A DNA stretch of 64,000 nucleotides, from assembly GCF_012530535.1 (NCBI RefSeq), contig NZ_CP051299.1:744001-808000 (forward strand), in the 5' to 3' direction. How positions within the stretch are numbered: the first letter of the stretch is position 1; every line of letters starts with the position of its first letter. The translations under genes and the position numbers were made by a program. The notes beneath the pieces were generated by a model, which saw nothing but the letters and a program-made list of their open reading frames with translations, was not told the origin of the DNA and did no database searches. The DNA comes from Microcella flavibacter (GTDB taxonomy: Bacteria > Actinomycetota > Actinomycetes > Actinomycetales > Microbacteriaceae). Of this stretch, positions 54,241-62,081 are shown one piece after another.

Positions 54241-54435
54241 CTACTGCTGCTGGACGGTGATGGCCTGCATCGGGCACACGTCGACCGCGGCCTCGAGGTC
54301 GGCGAGCATCTCGTCGGGCGCCTCGGCCTGGTACTGCAGCTTGTCGTCGCCGTCGAGCTGAAACACCTCGGGCGCCTCGAAGACGCACTGCCCGTAGTGC
54401 TGGCACTTCTTCATGTCGACGTCGATCTTGATCAT
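54241..54435 (-). CDS. [3Fe-4S] ferredoxin of cytochrome P450 type
   Basis: 64 residues. Cluster ligands are C11 and C17 in CQHYGQC and C54 in VCPMQAI. The second Cys of the 4Fe-4S pattern is replaced by Tyr14, typical of [3Fe-4S] ferredoxins that feed actinobacterial P450s. The ATG overlaps the previous stop (ATGA) and the reductase starts 2 bases after its own stop. The likely electron acceptor is the P450 at 58442-59680. Confidence 0.93.
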   Translation of the reverse strand: MIKIDVDMKKCQHYGQCVFEAPEVFQLDGDDKLQYQAEAPDEMLADLEAAVDVCPMQAITVQQQ

Positions 54436-55313
54436 CGGGGCTGCTCCTCGATCTGGGACGGGTAGAGGTCTTTCGAGGGGGTGCGGATGCCGCGGAACTC
54501 CCAGTCGCCGCCGAGCGCGGTGGAGACGACCTCCTCGCTCTCGGTGGGCTGGGCGCCCACGTCGGCGCGGACGGGCGTCGGCCCCTCGACGATGGTGTTG
54601 CGCAGTCGGCCGAGGCCCTCGACCTCGACCTCGACCACGTCTCCAGGGTAGACGGGCCGGGAGTTCGCGGGCGTGCCCGTGAAGATCATGTCGCCGGGCA
54701 CGAGGGTGATCGTGCGGGCGAGGTCGGCGACGAGGTAGTGCATGTCCCACTCCATGTTCGCGGTGGAATCCTCCTGCTTCACCTCGCCGTTGACGATCGT
54801 GCGGATGCTCTTGCCGCGGAAATCCCAATCGGTGACGAGCCCCGGCCCCACGGGCGCGAGCGTGTCGCTGCCCTTGACCCGCAGCATCGAGCCCGCGTCG
54901 GTGTCGCGGAAGTCGTGCAGCCCGTAATCGTTGCCGACCGTGTAGCCGGCGATGTAGTCGCCGGCCTCGGCGGGGGAGACGTTGCGGCAGACGCGGCCGA
55001 TGACGGCGACGATCTCGCCCTCGTAGTTGAGCCACTTGCAGCCGGCGGGGCGCACGATGTCGCCGCCGTGGCTGTTGAGCGCCGTGATCGGCTTGTGGAA
55101 GTAGGTGGGCGCGGCCGGGAGCTTCGTCATGAACTCCTCGGTGCGGCTCGCGTAGTTGAGGTGAACGGCGAGGATCTTCGTCGGCTCGGCCGGGGCGAGG
55201 TGCTGCGCATCCTCGATCGCGATCTCACGGCCGTCGGATGCCCGCAGCACGTCGCCGTCGCGCACCACCTGCACGGGCGCGCCGCCGAGCAGGATGCGGC
55301 GGTACTCGGTCAC
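54432..55313 (-). CDS. Fumarylacetoacetate hydrolase-family enzyme (HpaG-like isomerase/decarboxylase)
   Basis: 293 residues from the GTG at 55313, which overlaps the dioxygenase stop. The FAH core has ILAVHLNYASRTEEF, FHKPITALNSHGGDIVRPAGCKWLNYEGEIVAVIGR (metal-binding Glu residues), GYTVGNDYGLHDFRD and VPGDMIFTGTPANS. In this context it should act on 5-carboxymethyl-2-hydroxymuconate or its isomer in the homoprotocatechuate meta pathway; only one such domain is present, against two in E. coli HpaG. A C-terminal stretch of 30 residues after VVSTALGGDW is unusual. Confidence 0.87.
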   Translation of the reverse strand: MTEYRRILLGGAPVQVVRDGDVLRASDGREIAIEDAQHLAPAEPTKILAVHLNYASRTEEFMTKLPAAPTYFHKPITALNSHGGDIVRPAGCKWLNYEGEIVAVIGRVCRNVSPAEAGDYIAGYTVGNDYGLHDFRDTDAGSMLRVKGSDTLAPVGPGLVTDWDFRGKSIRTIVNGEVKQEDSTANMEWDMHYLVADLARTITLVPGDMIFTGTPANSRPVYPGDVVEVEVEGLGRLRNTIVEGPTPVRADVGAQPTESEEVVSTALGGDWEFRGIRTPSKDLYPSQIEEQPR

Positions 55314-56242
55314 GCCGCGCCCGCCTCGACGGAATCGTCGCGCGAGAGCGTCAGGTCCTTCGGCAGCGGGAACCCGCCCTCCGGCTCCGGGAAGTACACG
55401 TGCACCTGCCCGGTGCCGATCGAGTTCTCGTACTCGGAGTACAGCACCCCGCGGGCGGTGTTCGCCTCCTCGCCGGTCGCGCCGGCCATCTGCAGCCAGT
55501 GGCTGAAGTTCGCCTCGGGCTTCACCTTCTTGAACTCGGGCATGGTCTCGAGGATGCGCGCGTGATCTCCCTGCTTCATCCACTCGATGCGCTCGAGGTC
55601 GGCGGCCCGCGCCTCGGGGCTGAAGATGTGCGAGGGATCGCTCGACTCGTGCTGGCGCAGCTCGCGGAGCGTGTAGAAGGTGTGCGAGAGCGCGCCCGAG
55701 GCGAGCAGCAGCACCTTGCGGTCGCTGTCGCGGATGGCCTCGCCGAGCGCGCGGCCGGCGCGCAGGAAGTCCTCGGTCGTCGCCGTCTGGCAGACCGAGA
55801 GGCTCACCCAGCGCTTGTCGAGGCCGCGGCCGAGGTAGTGCCAGAGGTTGACGGTGGCGTAGAAGATCGGCAGGTGCGGGTCGCTGATGGGCGTGACCCA
55901 GGTGCCGTTCTTCTCGTCGTAGTCGGCGACGGCGTTGGCGAGCTCGGGGTCGCCGCGGAACGCGTAGGGGATCTGCGACATTCCGCGCGGCAGCTCCTCG
56001 CTCGTGAACAGCCCGCTGCGCTCGGCCTGGGCCGAGATGACGAACTCGACGGTCGTGGCCCAGTGCGAGTCGAGCACGACGACGGTGTCGTAGTCGAGGG
56101 TCTCCATGACCTCCTCGCGGAACCGCTTGAGGCCCGGCACGAGCGAGATCTCGCGCCCCTCGTTGATGTCGTACCGCACGTCCTGCGGCAGCATGATGGT
56201 GGGCACGTGCGCGAGCATCGCGGCGCCGACGACCTTTCCCAT
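55310..56242 (-). CDS. hpaD: 3,4-dihydroxyphenylacetate 2,3-dioxygenase (class III extradiol)
   Basis: 310 residues. LigB-type fold with MGKVVGAAMLAHVPTIMLP (iron His12), VVVLDSHWATTVEF (His), LPIFYATVNLWHYL and GTGQVHVYFPEPEGGFPLP, matching the E. coli HpcB/HpaD plan. It opens the ring of homoprotocatechuate at the meta position with Fe(II) and O2. The start is ATG 3 bases downstream of the dehydrogenase stop. It is part of a tightly packed operon with the genes on both sides. Confidence 0.9.
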   Translation of the reverse strand: MGKVVGAAMLAHVPTIMLPQDVRYDINEGREISLVPGLKRFREEVMETLDYDTVVVLDSHWATTVEFVISAQAERSGLFTSEELPRGMSQIPYAFRGDPELANAVADYDEKNGTWVTPISDPHLPIFYATVNLWHYLGRGLDKRWVSLSVCQTATTEDFLRAGRALGEAIRDSDRKVLLLASGALSHTFYTLRELRQHESSDPSHIFSPEARAADLERIEWMKQGDHARILETMPEFKKVKPEANFSHWLQMAGATGEEANTARGVLYSEYENSIGTGQVHVYFPEPEGGFPLPKDLTLSRDDSVEAGAA

Positions 56243-56245
56243 GAC

Positions 56246-57709
56246 TTACTCCTTCCACCCGGAGGGTGCGTAGACGGTGTTCTTGACGTCGGCGTAGAAG
56301 TCGAATGACCAGGTGCCGCCCTCGCGGCCCACCCCGCTCTTCTTGCTGCCGCCGAAGGGCGCGCGCAGGTCGCGCACGAAGAAGCAGTTGACCCAGATCG
56401 TGCCGGCGACGAGGTTCTTCGTCAGTCGCTCCGCGCGCGCGCGGTCGCCGCACACGACGACGGCGGCGAGCCCGAAGTCGGTGCCGTTCGCGAGCTCGAC
56501 GGCCTCCTCGTCGGAGGCGAAGGTCTGCATCGTCAGGACGGGCCCGAAGACCTCGGCCGTGAGGATCTCGCTGCCGGGCGCGGCGTCGGCGAGCAGCGTG
56601 GGCCGGAAGTACAGCCCGCCGAGCTCGTCGTTCGCCCCGCCGCCGACGACGATGCGCGCGCCCTCGGCGGTCGCGCGCTCCACGAAGCCCGCGACGCGGT
56701 CGAGGTGCACGCGGTGGATCTGCGGGCCGATCTGCGTCGCCTCCTCGCGCGGGTCGCCCTGCCGCAGCTGCGCGGCGGCGGCCGCGAAGCCTGCGGCGAA
56801 CTCCTCGGCGACGGCCTCGTGCACGAGCAGTCGCGTGCCCGAGAGGCACACCTGCCCGGCGTTGTCGTACTGCTCGACGGCGAGCTCGACGGCGAGGTCG
56901 AGGTCGGCGTCGTCGGTGACGATGAGCGGACTCTTGCCGCCGAGCTCGAAGCTCACCGGCGTGAGGTTGTCGGCGGCGGCCCGGGCGATCGACTTCGCCG
57001 TCGGCACCGAGCCGGTGAACGAGATGCGGGCGATGCCGGGATGCGCGACGAGGGCCGCGCCCGCCTCCGCGCCGTAGCCCTGCACGACGTTGAAGACGCC
57101 CGCCGGAACGCCGGCCTCGGCGGCGAGGTCGGCGAAGTAGCTCGCGCTGAGCGGCGTCCACTCCGCGGGCTTCAGCACGACGGTGTCGCCCGCGGCGAGC
57201 GCGGGCCCGATCTTCCAGGTGGCGAGCATGAGCGGCGCGTTCCACGGCGTGATGAGCGCGGCGACGCCGGACGGGTCCCACGAGATCGTGTTGGTGTGCC
57301 CGCGCGTCTCGAAGGGCGCGTGGTGCAGCTCGTCCACCGCCCAGTCGGCGAAGAAGCGCAGGTTGTGGGCGACGCGCGGCATGACGCCGCGGCGGTGCGA
57401 GCGCAGCAGGGCACCGTTGTCGAGGGTCTCGAGCTGGGCGAGCGGCTCGAGGTCGCGCTCGACGAGGCCGGCGAGCCGGTGCAGGATCTCCCCGCGGCCG
57501 CGCGGGCCGAGGTCGCGCCAGGCGGGGAAGGCGGCGCGGGCGGCGGCGACGGCCGCATCGACCTCGGCGGCCCCGCCGCGGGCCACGTGCGCGAGCACCG
57601 CGCCGTCGATGGGGGAGACGCTCTCGAAGGTCTCGGGCGAGGAGACGCGCTCGCCGCCGATCGCGTGCCGCGTGTCGACGGTGAGGCCGGCGAGTTGCAC
57701 CTGGTGCAC
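56246..57709 (-). CDS. hpaE: 5-carboxymethyl-2-hydroxymuconate semialdehyde dehydrogenase
   Basis: 487 residues from the GTG at 57709. An AAGGAG ribosome-binding site (57718-57723) lies 8 bases upstream, which makes this start better than the ATG at 57736, which falls inside a palindromic operator. Aldehyde dehydrogenase signatures: LITPWNAPLMLATWKIGPALAAGDTVVLKPAEWTP, SFTGSVPTAKSI, SFELGGKSP (catalytic Glu) and NAGQVCLSGTR (catalytic Cys). It oxidises the ring-cleavage product with NAD. First gene of the operon. Confidence 0.88.
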   Translation of the reverse strand: MHQVQLAGLTVDTRHAIGGERVSSPETFESVSPIDGAVLAHVARGGAAEVDAAVAAARAAFPAWRDLGPRGRGEILHRLAGLVERDLEPLAQLETLDNGALLRSHRRGVMPRVAHNLRFFADWAVDELHHAPFETRGHTNTISWDPSGVAALITPWNAPLMLATWKIGPALAAGDTVVLKPAEWTPLSASYFADLAAEAGVPAGVFNVVQGYGAEAGAALVAHPGIARISFTGSVPTAKSIARAAADNLTPVSFELGGKSPLIVTDDADLDLAVELAVEQYDNAGQVCLSGTRLLVHEAVAEEFAAGFAAAAAQLRQGDPREEATQIGPQIHRVHLDRVAGFVERATAEGARIVVGGGANDELGGLYFRPTLLADAAPGSEILTAEVFGPVLTMQTFASDEEAVELANGTDFGLAAVVVCGDRARAERLTKNLVAGTIWVNCFFVRDLRAPFGGSKKSGVGREGGTWSFDFYADVKNTVYAPSGWKE

Positions 57710-57731
57710 GGGGGCTGCTCCTTCGCAGTCG

Positions 57732-57751
57732 GTCATTCGGGTACGAATGAC
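57732..57751. promoter_or_regulatory. 20-bp palindromic operator before hpaE
   Basis: GTCATTCG and CGAATGAC are perfect 8-bp inverted arms around GGTA. The site is 22 bases upstream of the hpaE GTG and just downstream of a TAGCAT -10-like hexamer on the minus strand, a position suited to repression. The MarR gene encoded immediately upstream is the likely binder (inference). Confidence 0.6.
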
Positions 57752-57835
57752 TGGTGCGACGATGCTAGCCGAGTCGGGGCGCGGGCGACAGGGCGGGGGC
57801 GGTCCGGGATGCCCGGCAGGAGCATCCCGAACCCC

Positions 57836-58336
57836 TCAGCGCGTCTTCTCGGTCGCGATCGTGATCTGGCGCAGCATGTCGGCGAGGGCGGCGCGCCGGC
57901 CGTCCTCGACGCCGCCCGCCACCTGCTTCTCGTGCGCGTTGAACTCGGGGAAGAGCGTCTGCATGAGCGCGCGGCCCTCGTCGGTCATGCTCACCGAGAC
58001 GAGGCGGCCGTCCTTGGTGCTGCGCTCGCGCACGAGCAGGCCCTTCGTCTCGAGCGTGCCGAGCACGCCCGTGAGGGTCGCCTTCGAGAAGCCGCCCTCC
58101 TCGGCGATCTGGCGGGTCTCGATGGGCTCCCAGATCCAGGTGACCCAGAGCACGACGAAGGCCGTCCAGGAGAGGCCGCTGTGCGAGAGCACGGTGCGCT
58201 CGAGGTAGTTGCGCGTGGCGTTGGCGGCGCGGAACAGGTTCGACACCACGGCCATCGCCTCGAAGTCGATGGGCAGCGCGCCGAGCTTCTCGGCGATCTG
58301 CTGCTCGGTCTCGGCGAGCGTGTGCGGACTCGGCAT
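57836..58336 (-). CDS. MarR-family transcriptional regulator (HpaR-like position)
   Basis: 166 residues from the ATG at 58336, behind GGGGG spaced 5 bases; an ATG at 58357 is an alternative. Winged helix region TRQIAEEGGFSKATLTGVLGTLETKGLLVRERSTKDGRLVSVSMTDEGRAL is typical. It probably represses the hpaE operon and perhaps the divergent P450 gene by binding TTCG/CGAA-type dyads, and is released by a phenolic ligand. Ligand is unknown. Confidence 0.9.
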   Translation of the reverse strand: MPSPHTLAETEQQIAEKLGALPIDFEAMAVVSNLFRAANATRNYLERTVLSHSGLSWTAFVVLWVTWIWEPIETRQIAEEGGFSKATLTGVLGTLETKGLLVRERSTKDGRLVSVSMTDEGRALMQTLFPEFNAHEKQVAGGVEDGRRAALADMLRQITIATEKTR

Positions 58337-58392
58337 GGCGTCCCCCTTCGTGGCCATCCAATCCCATCACGGCGGGATGCGCGCCGCGCTCC

Positions 58393-58427
58393 CGTTCGTT
58401 AGTATCCGAACAATTCGCTTCCTACGA
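58393..58427. promoter_or_regulatory. P450 promoter region with TTCG/CGAA dyads
   Basis: GTTCG-N8-CGAAC (58394-58411), CGAA-CAA-TTCG (58407-58417) and TTCG-N6-CGAA-type half-sites (58414-58427) overlap TAGTAT (58400-58405), a likely -10 for the P450. The half-site resembles that of the hpaE operator, so MarR may act here also. Confidence 0.4.
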
Positions 58428-58441
58428 AAGCAGGCGCTCCC

Positions 58442-59680
58442 ATGGCGGTCTCCACGCTCACCCTCGCCGACCTCGACCTGTTCGCGCACGGAGCGCCGTG
58501 GCAGGTCTTCGAGGAGCTGCGCGCGACCCCCGGTCTGCACTTCTCGGAGGAGGAGGCGCCGAACAGCGGCTTCCACTCGGTGACCCGGTACCACGACGTC
58601 GTGCGCGTGCTGCGGGATCCGGCGACGTTCACCTCCGAGCGATTCACGAACCTCGAGGAGGTCGACGCCGAGCAGGAGGAGATGCGGCGCTCGATGCTCG
58701 AGACCGACGGGCTGCGGCACCGGGCGATGCGCCGGATGCTGCAGGGCGAGTTCACGCCGCAGGCGGTGGCGAAGTACGAGACCTTCCTGCGCGGCATCAC
58801 GGCGCGCACCCTCGACGCGGCGCTCGCGAAGGGCGAGTTCGACTTCGTGGAGGAGGTGAGCGCCGACTTCCCGATCCGGGTGCTGGCGCGCATCCTCGAC
58901 GTGCCCGACAGCGACACGGGCCGGCTGATCGAGTGGGGCAACCGCATGGTCGGCAACACCGATCCTGAGCACACCGATGTGCTGATCGGCTCGGCCGACA
59001 GCGAGGCGTACCGGCACGTGCCGTTCCGCTCGCCGGCGGCGCTCGAGGTCTACGAGTACGGCAAGCACCTCAAGGCCGAGCGCGCGGGCAAGGGCGGCAC
59101 CGATCTGGTCTCCCTGCTCGCGAACGGCGTGCCGGGCGACGGCGTGCCGCTGAGCGAGCGCGACTTCAACACGAACTTCCTGCTGCTCGTCGTCGCCGGC
59201 AACGAGACCACGCGGCACACGATCACGCACACGATGAGCAACCTGCTGAACAATCCCGAGCAGCTCGCCCTGCTCAAGAACGACCCCTCGCTCATCCCGT
59301 GGGCGGTCGAGGAGTTCCTGCGCTTCGCCTCGCCGGTGTACCACTTCCGGCGCACGGCGACGGCCGATGTGGAGTTCTCGGGCACGCCGATCAGGAAGGG
59401 CGAGAAGGTCGTCACCTGGTTCGCCTCGGGCAACCGCGACGACGCCGTCTTCGCCGACCCGTACCGCTTCGACGTGACCCGCACCCCGAACGAGCACATG
59501 TCGTTCGGCCGGGGCGGCCCGCACATGTGCCTCGGCAACGCGCTCGCCCGCATCGAGCTGCGCATCATGTTCGAGGACCTGCTGACCCGCGACGTCGTGC
59601 TCGAGCGCACCGGAGACATCGACTACCTGCGCTCGAACTTCGTGCACGGCATCAAGCGCATGCCCGTCCGCGTCGTCTGA
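58442..59680 (+). CDS. Cytochrome P450
   Basis: 412 residues, a soluble bacterial class I P450. The I-helix oxygen-binding motif is VVAGNETTRHT, the K-helix E-x-x-R is EEFLRFASP, and the heme-binding Cys is in FGRGGPHMCLGNALA. It hydroxylates an unknown small substrate with electrons from the adjacent ferredoxin and reductase. It is divergent from the MarR gene. Its place beside ring-cleavage genes suggests that it prepares an aromatic compound for the homoprotocatechuate pathway (inference). Confidence 0.94.
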   Translation: MAVSTLTLADLDLFAHGAPWQVFEELRATPGLHFSEEEAPNSGFHSVTRYHDVVRVLRDPATFTSERFTNLEEVDAEQEEMRRSMLETDGLRHRAMRRMLQGEFTPQAVAKYETFLRGITARTLDAALAKGEFDFVEEVSADFPIRVLARILDVPDSDTGRLIEWGNRMVGNTDPEHTDVLIGSADSEAYRHVPFRSPAALEVYEYGKHLKAERAGKGGTDLVSLLANGVPGDGVPLSERDFNTNFLLLVVAGNETTRHTITHTMSNLLNNPEQLALLKNDPSLIPWAVEEFLRFASPVYHFRRTATADVEFSGTPIRKGEKVVTWFASGNRDDAVFADPYRFDVTRTPNEHMSFGRGGPHMCLGNALARIELRIMFEDLLTRDVVLERTGDIDYLRSNFVHGIKRMPVRVV

Positions 59681-60222
59681 TCCGGGATGCTCGGCGCGGG
59701 CCGCGCGCCCGCACGGGCCGGCGCCCGCCCGAGCCGCCGCCCGCCCGAGCCGCCGCCCGAGGCCGACCGTGCCCGCCTGCGCCCGCCCTCGCCGGCCGGC
59801 CACTACAGGTTCGCCGCGGGCTCGGTGCGCGGGCGATGACGGCGAGGGGCTCGAGAGCCTGCCGACGACGCCGATCGAGGCTCCACCATGCGGAACGTCA
59901 ACGGTCAGAGTCCTCTCTACTCGGCCTTCCACAACTGCGGATCGGGTGAATCGACCTCACCCGATCCGCAGTTGTGGAAGGAGCACGGGGCGAGGACTGG
60001 CCTCCTCGTCTTCCGCATCGAGGCGTGAGCCTCGCGCGTGCACCCTCCGTCCGTCCGATCGCGGCCGCCTGCCGAGCGTGGGCGGCGAGCTCGCGCGCCG
60101 CGACGGACGCGCGCCCGCGCGACCTTCCCCCCGCGGGCACGGGCGCGCCCCGCTCGACAGCGCGGCCGCGGTCGAGCATCCTGGCAGCGTGCCCGGCCCC
60201 GGGCGCCGGGAGGGGAGCGGCC
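59681..60222. other. 542-bp intergenic region
   Basis: No coding signal is supported. It holds a GC-rich stretch with two copies of CGCCCGCCCGAGCCGC near 59727-59760, the long perfect palindrome at 59925-59981, and further GC-rich sequence up to the ribosome-binding site of the next gene (GGGAGGGGAGC at about 60208-60218). Confidence 0.6.
59925..59981. repeat. Perfect 25-bp-arm palindrome (CCTTCCACAACTGCGG type), copy 2
   Basis: Arms 59925-59949 and 59957-59981 are exact inverted repeats with a 7-base ATCGACC loop. The outer 16 bases equal the left end of the element at 15039. It lies 245 bases after the P450 stop, so it could be a terminator, a REP-like element or a small mobile palindrome. 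Confidence 0.75.
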
Positions 60223-61230
60223 ATGCGCTCGGTCATCGCGACCCGCTACGGCGGCCCCGACGCGCTGCGCCTCGTGGATGCCCCCGCGCCGGTTCCCGCA
60301 GCGGGCCAGGTGCTCGTGCGCGTCGCCGCCAGCTCGGTGAACCCGCTCGACTGGCACGAGCTGCGCGGCCGGCCCTACCTCGTGCGGATCGGCTCGGGCC
60401 TGCGCCGCCCGAGAACCCCGGCTCGCGGCAGCGACCTCGCCGGAACGATCGAGGCCCTCGGCCCCGACGTCGACGACCTGCGCGTCGGCGACGAGGTCAT
60501 GGGCTTCGGGGTCGGCGCGTGGAGCGACCTCGCGGTCGTCAGCGCGCGCGGACTCGTCCGCCGTCCGCCCGGCTTCGGCGCGCACGAGGCCGCCGGCGCG
60601 GGCGTCGCGGCGATCACCGCCCTGCAGGCGCTGCGGCGCGGCGGGCTCACCGGCCCGCGCACGTGGCGCCCCGGCGAGGTCGAGCCGATGCCCCCGCGCA
60701 TCCTGATCATCGGCGCCACCGGGGGAGTGGGCACGTACGCGGTGCAGCTCGCCAAGCTCTTCGGCGCGCACGTCACCGCCGTCACCAGCACGCGCAACCT
60801 CGTACTCGCCGAGCGCATCGGCGCCGACGAGCTCATCGACTACACGACCACCGCGCTCGACGACGGCCTGCGCCGCTATGACCTCGTGCTCGAGCTCGCC
60901 GGTGCGCGGCCCCTGGGCGAGCTCGCCCGGCTGCTCACGCCGACGGGCGCGCTCGTCGCCTGCGGCGCCCCGCGCGGCCAGTGGCTCGGCCCGCTCGTGT
61001 CGGTCGCGGCGCTCGCCGTGCGCGATCGGTTCTCCCGACGGACGTTCGCGAGCATCCTGGCCCGCCGCGACCGCGATGACCTCGGGATGCTCGCCGAGCT
61101 GCTGGCGACGGGCGCGCTGCGCACGGTCGTCGGCGAGGTGCTGCCCCTCGAGCGCATCGCGGAGGCCGTGGCGCTCAGCGAGACCGGGCACGCGCGCGGC
61201 AAGATCATCGTCGACCTCGCCGCCCCCTGA
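60223..61230 (+). CDS. MDR-family NADPH:quinone oxidoreductase-like protein
   Basis: 335 residues. GroES-like N-terminal domain (PAAGQVLVRVAASSVNPLDWHELRG, PARGSDLAGTIEALGPDVDDLRVGDEVMGF) and Rossmann domain with IIGATGGVGTYAVQLAKLFGAHVTAV. No zinc-binding Cys set is visible, so it belongs to the zinc-free quinone reductase/zeta-crystallin-like group. Substrate unknown. The ATG follows GGGAGGGGAGC. Confidence 0.9.
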   Translation: MRSVIATRYGGPDALRLVDAPAPVPAAGQVLVRVAASSVNPLDWHELRGRPYLVRIGSGLRRPRTPARGSDLAGTIEALGPDVDDLRVGDEVMGFGVGAWSDLAVVSARGLVRRPPGFGAHEAAGAGVAAITALQALRRGGLTGPRTWRPGEVEPMPPRILIIGATGGVGTYAVQLAKLFGAHVTAVTSTRNLVLAERIGADELIDYTTTALDDGLRRYDLVLELAGARPLGELARLLTPTGALVACGAPRGQWLGPLVSVAALAVRDRFSRRTFASILARRDRDDLGMLAELLATGALRTVVGEVLPLERIAEAVALSETGHARGKIIVDLAAP

Positions 61231-61270
61231 GCCGGAGCGGCCGGCGCCGCGAGCACCCGCGCGCCGCCCC

Positions 61271-61984
61271 TCAGCCCGGCAGCACCCCGGCCACGTCGCG
61301 CAGGAACGCGTCGACGAGCGCATGCGTCCGCGCCAGTGCCGCCGGCTCGGCCGCGCGCGTCTGCGCGAGCATCACGTCGGGGTCGAGCCCCGCGGCGCGC
61401 ACCTGGCGCTCGCCGCCCTCCTCGAGCCATCCGACCAGCCCGGCCGCATCGAGCTCGGGGTGGAACTGCACCGCGAGCGAGCGCCCGATGACGAAGGCCT
61501 GGGAGGCGGCGGGGTTGCGGGCGATCTCGCGCGCTCCGGGCGGCAGCGACCAGCGGTCGTAGTGGAACTGGAACCAGGGGCCCTCGCCGACGAGCTCGGG
61601 CTCGTCGCTCCAGACCGCGTGCCATCCGATCTCGGAGGCCGGCGCGGGGGCGACGCCCCCGCCGAGCGCGCGGGCGAGCAGCTGGCCGCCGAAGCAGATG
61701 CCGAGGACGGGCATCCCGCCGGAGTGGGCGCGGCGCAGCCAGTCGATCTCGGGCAGCAGCCACGTGCCGATGCGCGCGTCGTCCCAGGCGCCCCACGGCG
61801 CGCCGAGCGGCACGACGACGTCGAAACCGTCGAGCGAGGGGAAGTCGGCCGCTACGTCCGGCCGCCGGAACGACGACGCGGGCACCACCTGCATCGTCTC
61901 GATCTCGATACCGTGGTGCGCGAAGCGCTCGCCCACCGGCCCGAGCGGGCTCACGTGGTCGTGCTGAACGAACAATGCCCTCAT
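61271..61984 (-). CDS. Class I glutamine amidotransferase-like protein
   Basis: 237 residues. The Cys-His-Glu triad is visible in LGICFGGQLLARAL (nucleophile Cys), and AVQFHPELD (His, Glu). It lacks a synthetase partner domain, like PuuD-type or GMP-synthase-like stand-alone hydrolases. Because it is divergent from a glutamine-synthetase-like gene, a gamma-glutamyl amide is a likely substrate (inference). The ATG follows GGAGG. Confidence 0.88.
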   Translation of the reverse strand: MRALFVQHDHVSPLGPVGERFAHHGIEIETMQVVPASSFRRPDVAADFPSLDGFDVVVPLGAPWGAWDDARIGTWLLPEIDWLRRAHSGGMPVLGICFGGQLLARALGGGVAPAPASEIGWHAVWSDEPELVGEGPWFQFHYDRWSLPPGAREIARNPAASQAFVIGRSLAVQFHPELDAAGLVGWLEEGGERQVRAAGLDPDVMLAQTRAAEPAALARTHALVDAFLRDVAGVLPG

Positions 61985-62019
61985 GATGGCGACCTCCTCG
62001 TCGACGCGGCGGGTGCCCT

Positions 62020-62052
62020 ACAGTATCGTTTGAGGCCGAACGATCGGATCGT
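62020..62052. promoter_or_regulatory. Divergent promoter/operator of the amidotransferase and GS-like genes
   Basis: ATCGTT (62025-62030) and AACGAT (62039-62044) are inverted arms around 8 bases, overlapping a second dyad ACGATC-G-GATCGT (62040-62052). TACTGT on the minus strand (62020-62025) and TATCGT on the plus strand (62024-62029) could be -10 hexamers for the two genes. A single regulator could control both. Confidence 0.45.
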
Positions 62053-62081
62053 CCGCCACGAGTGCCACAAGGGAGTGGACC

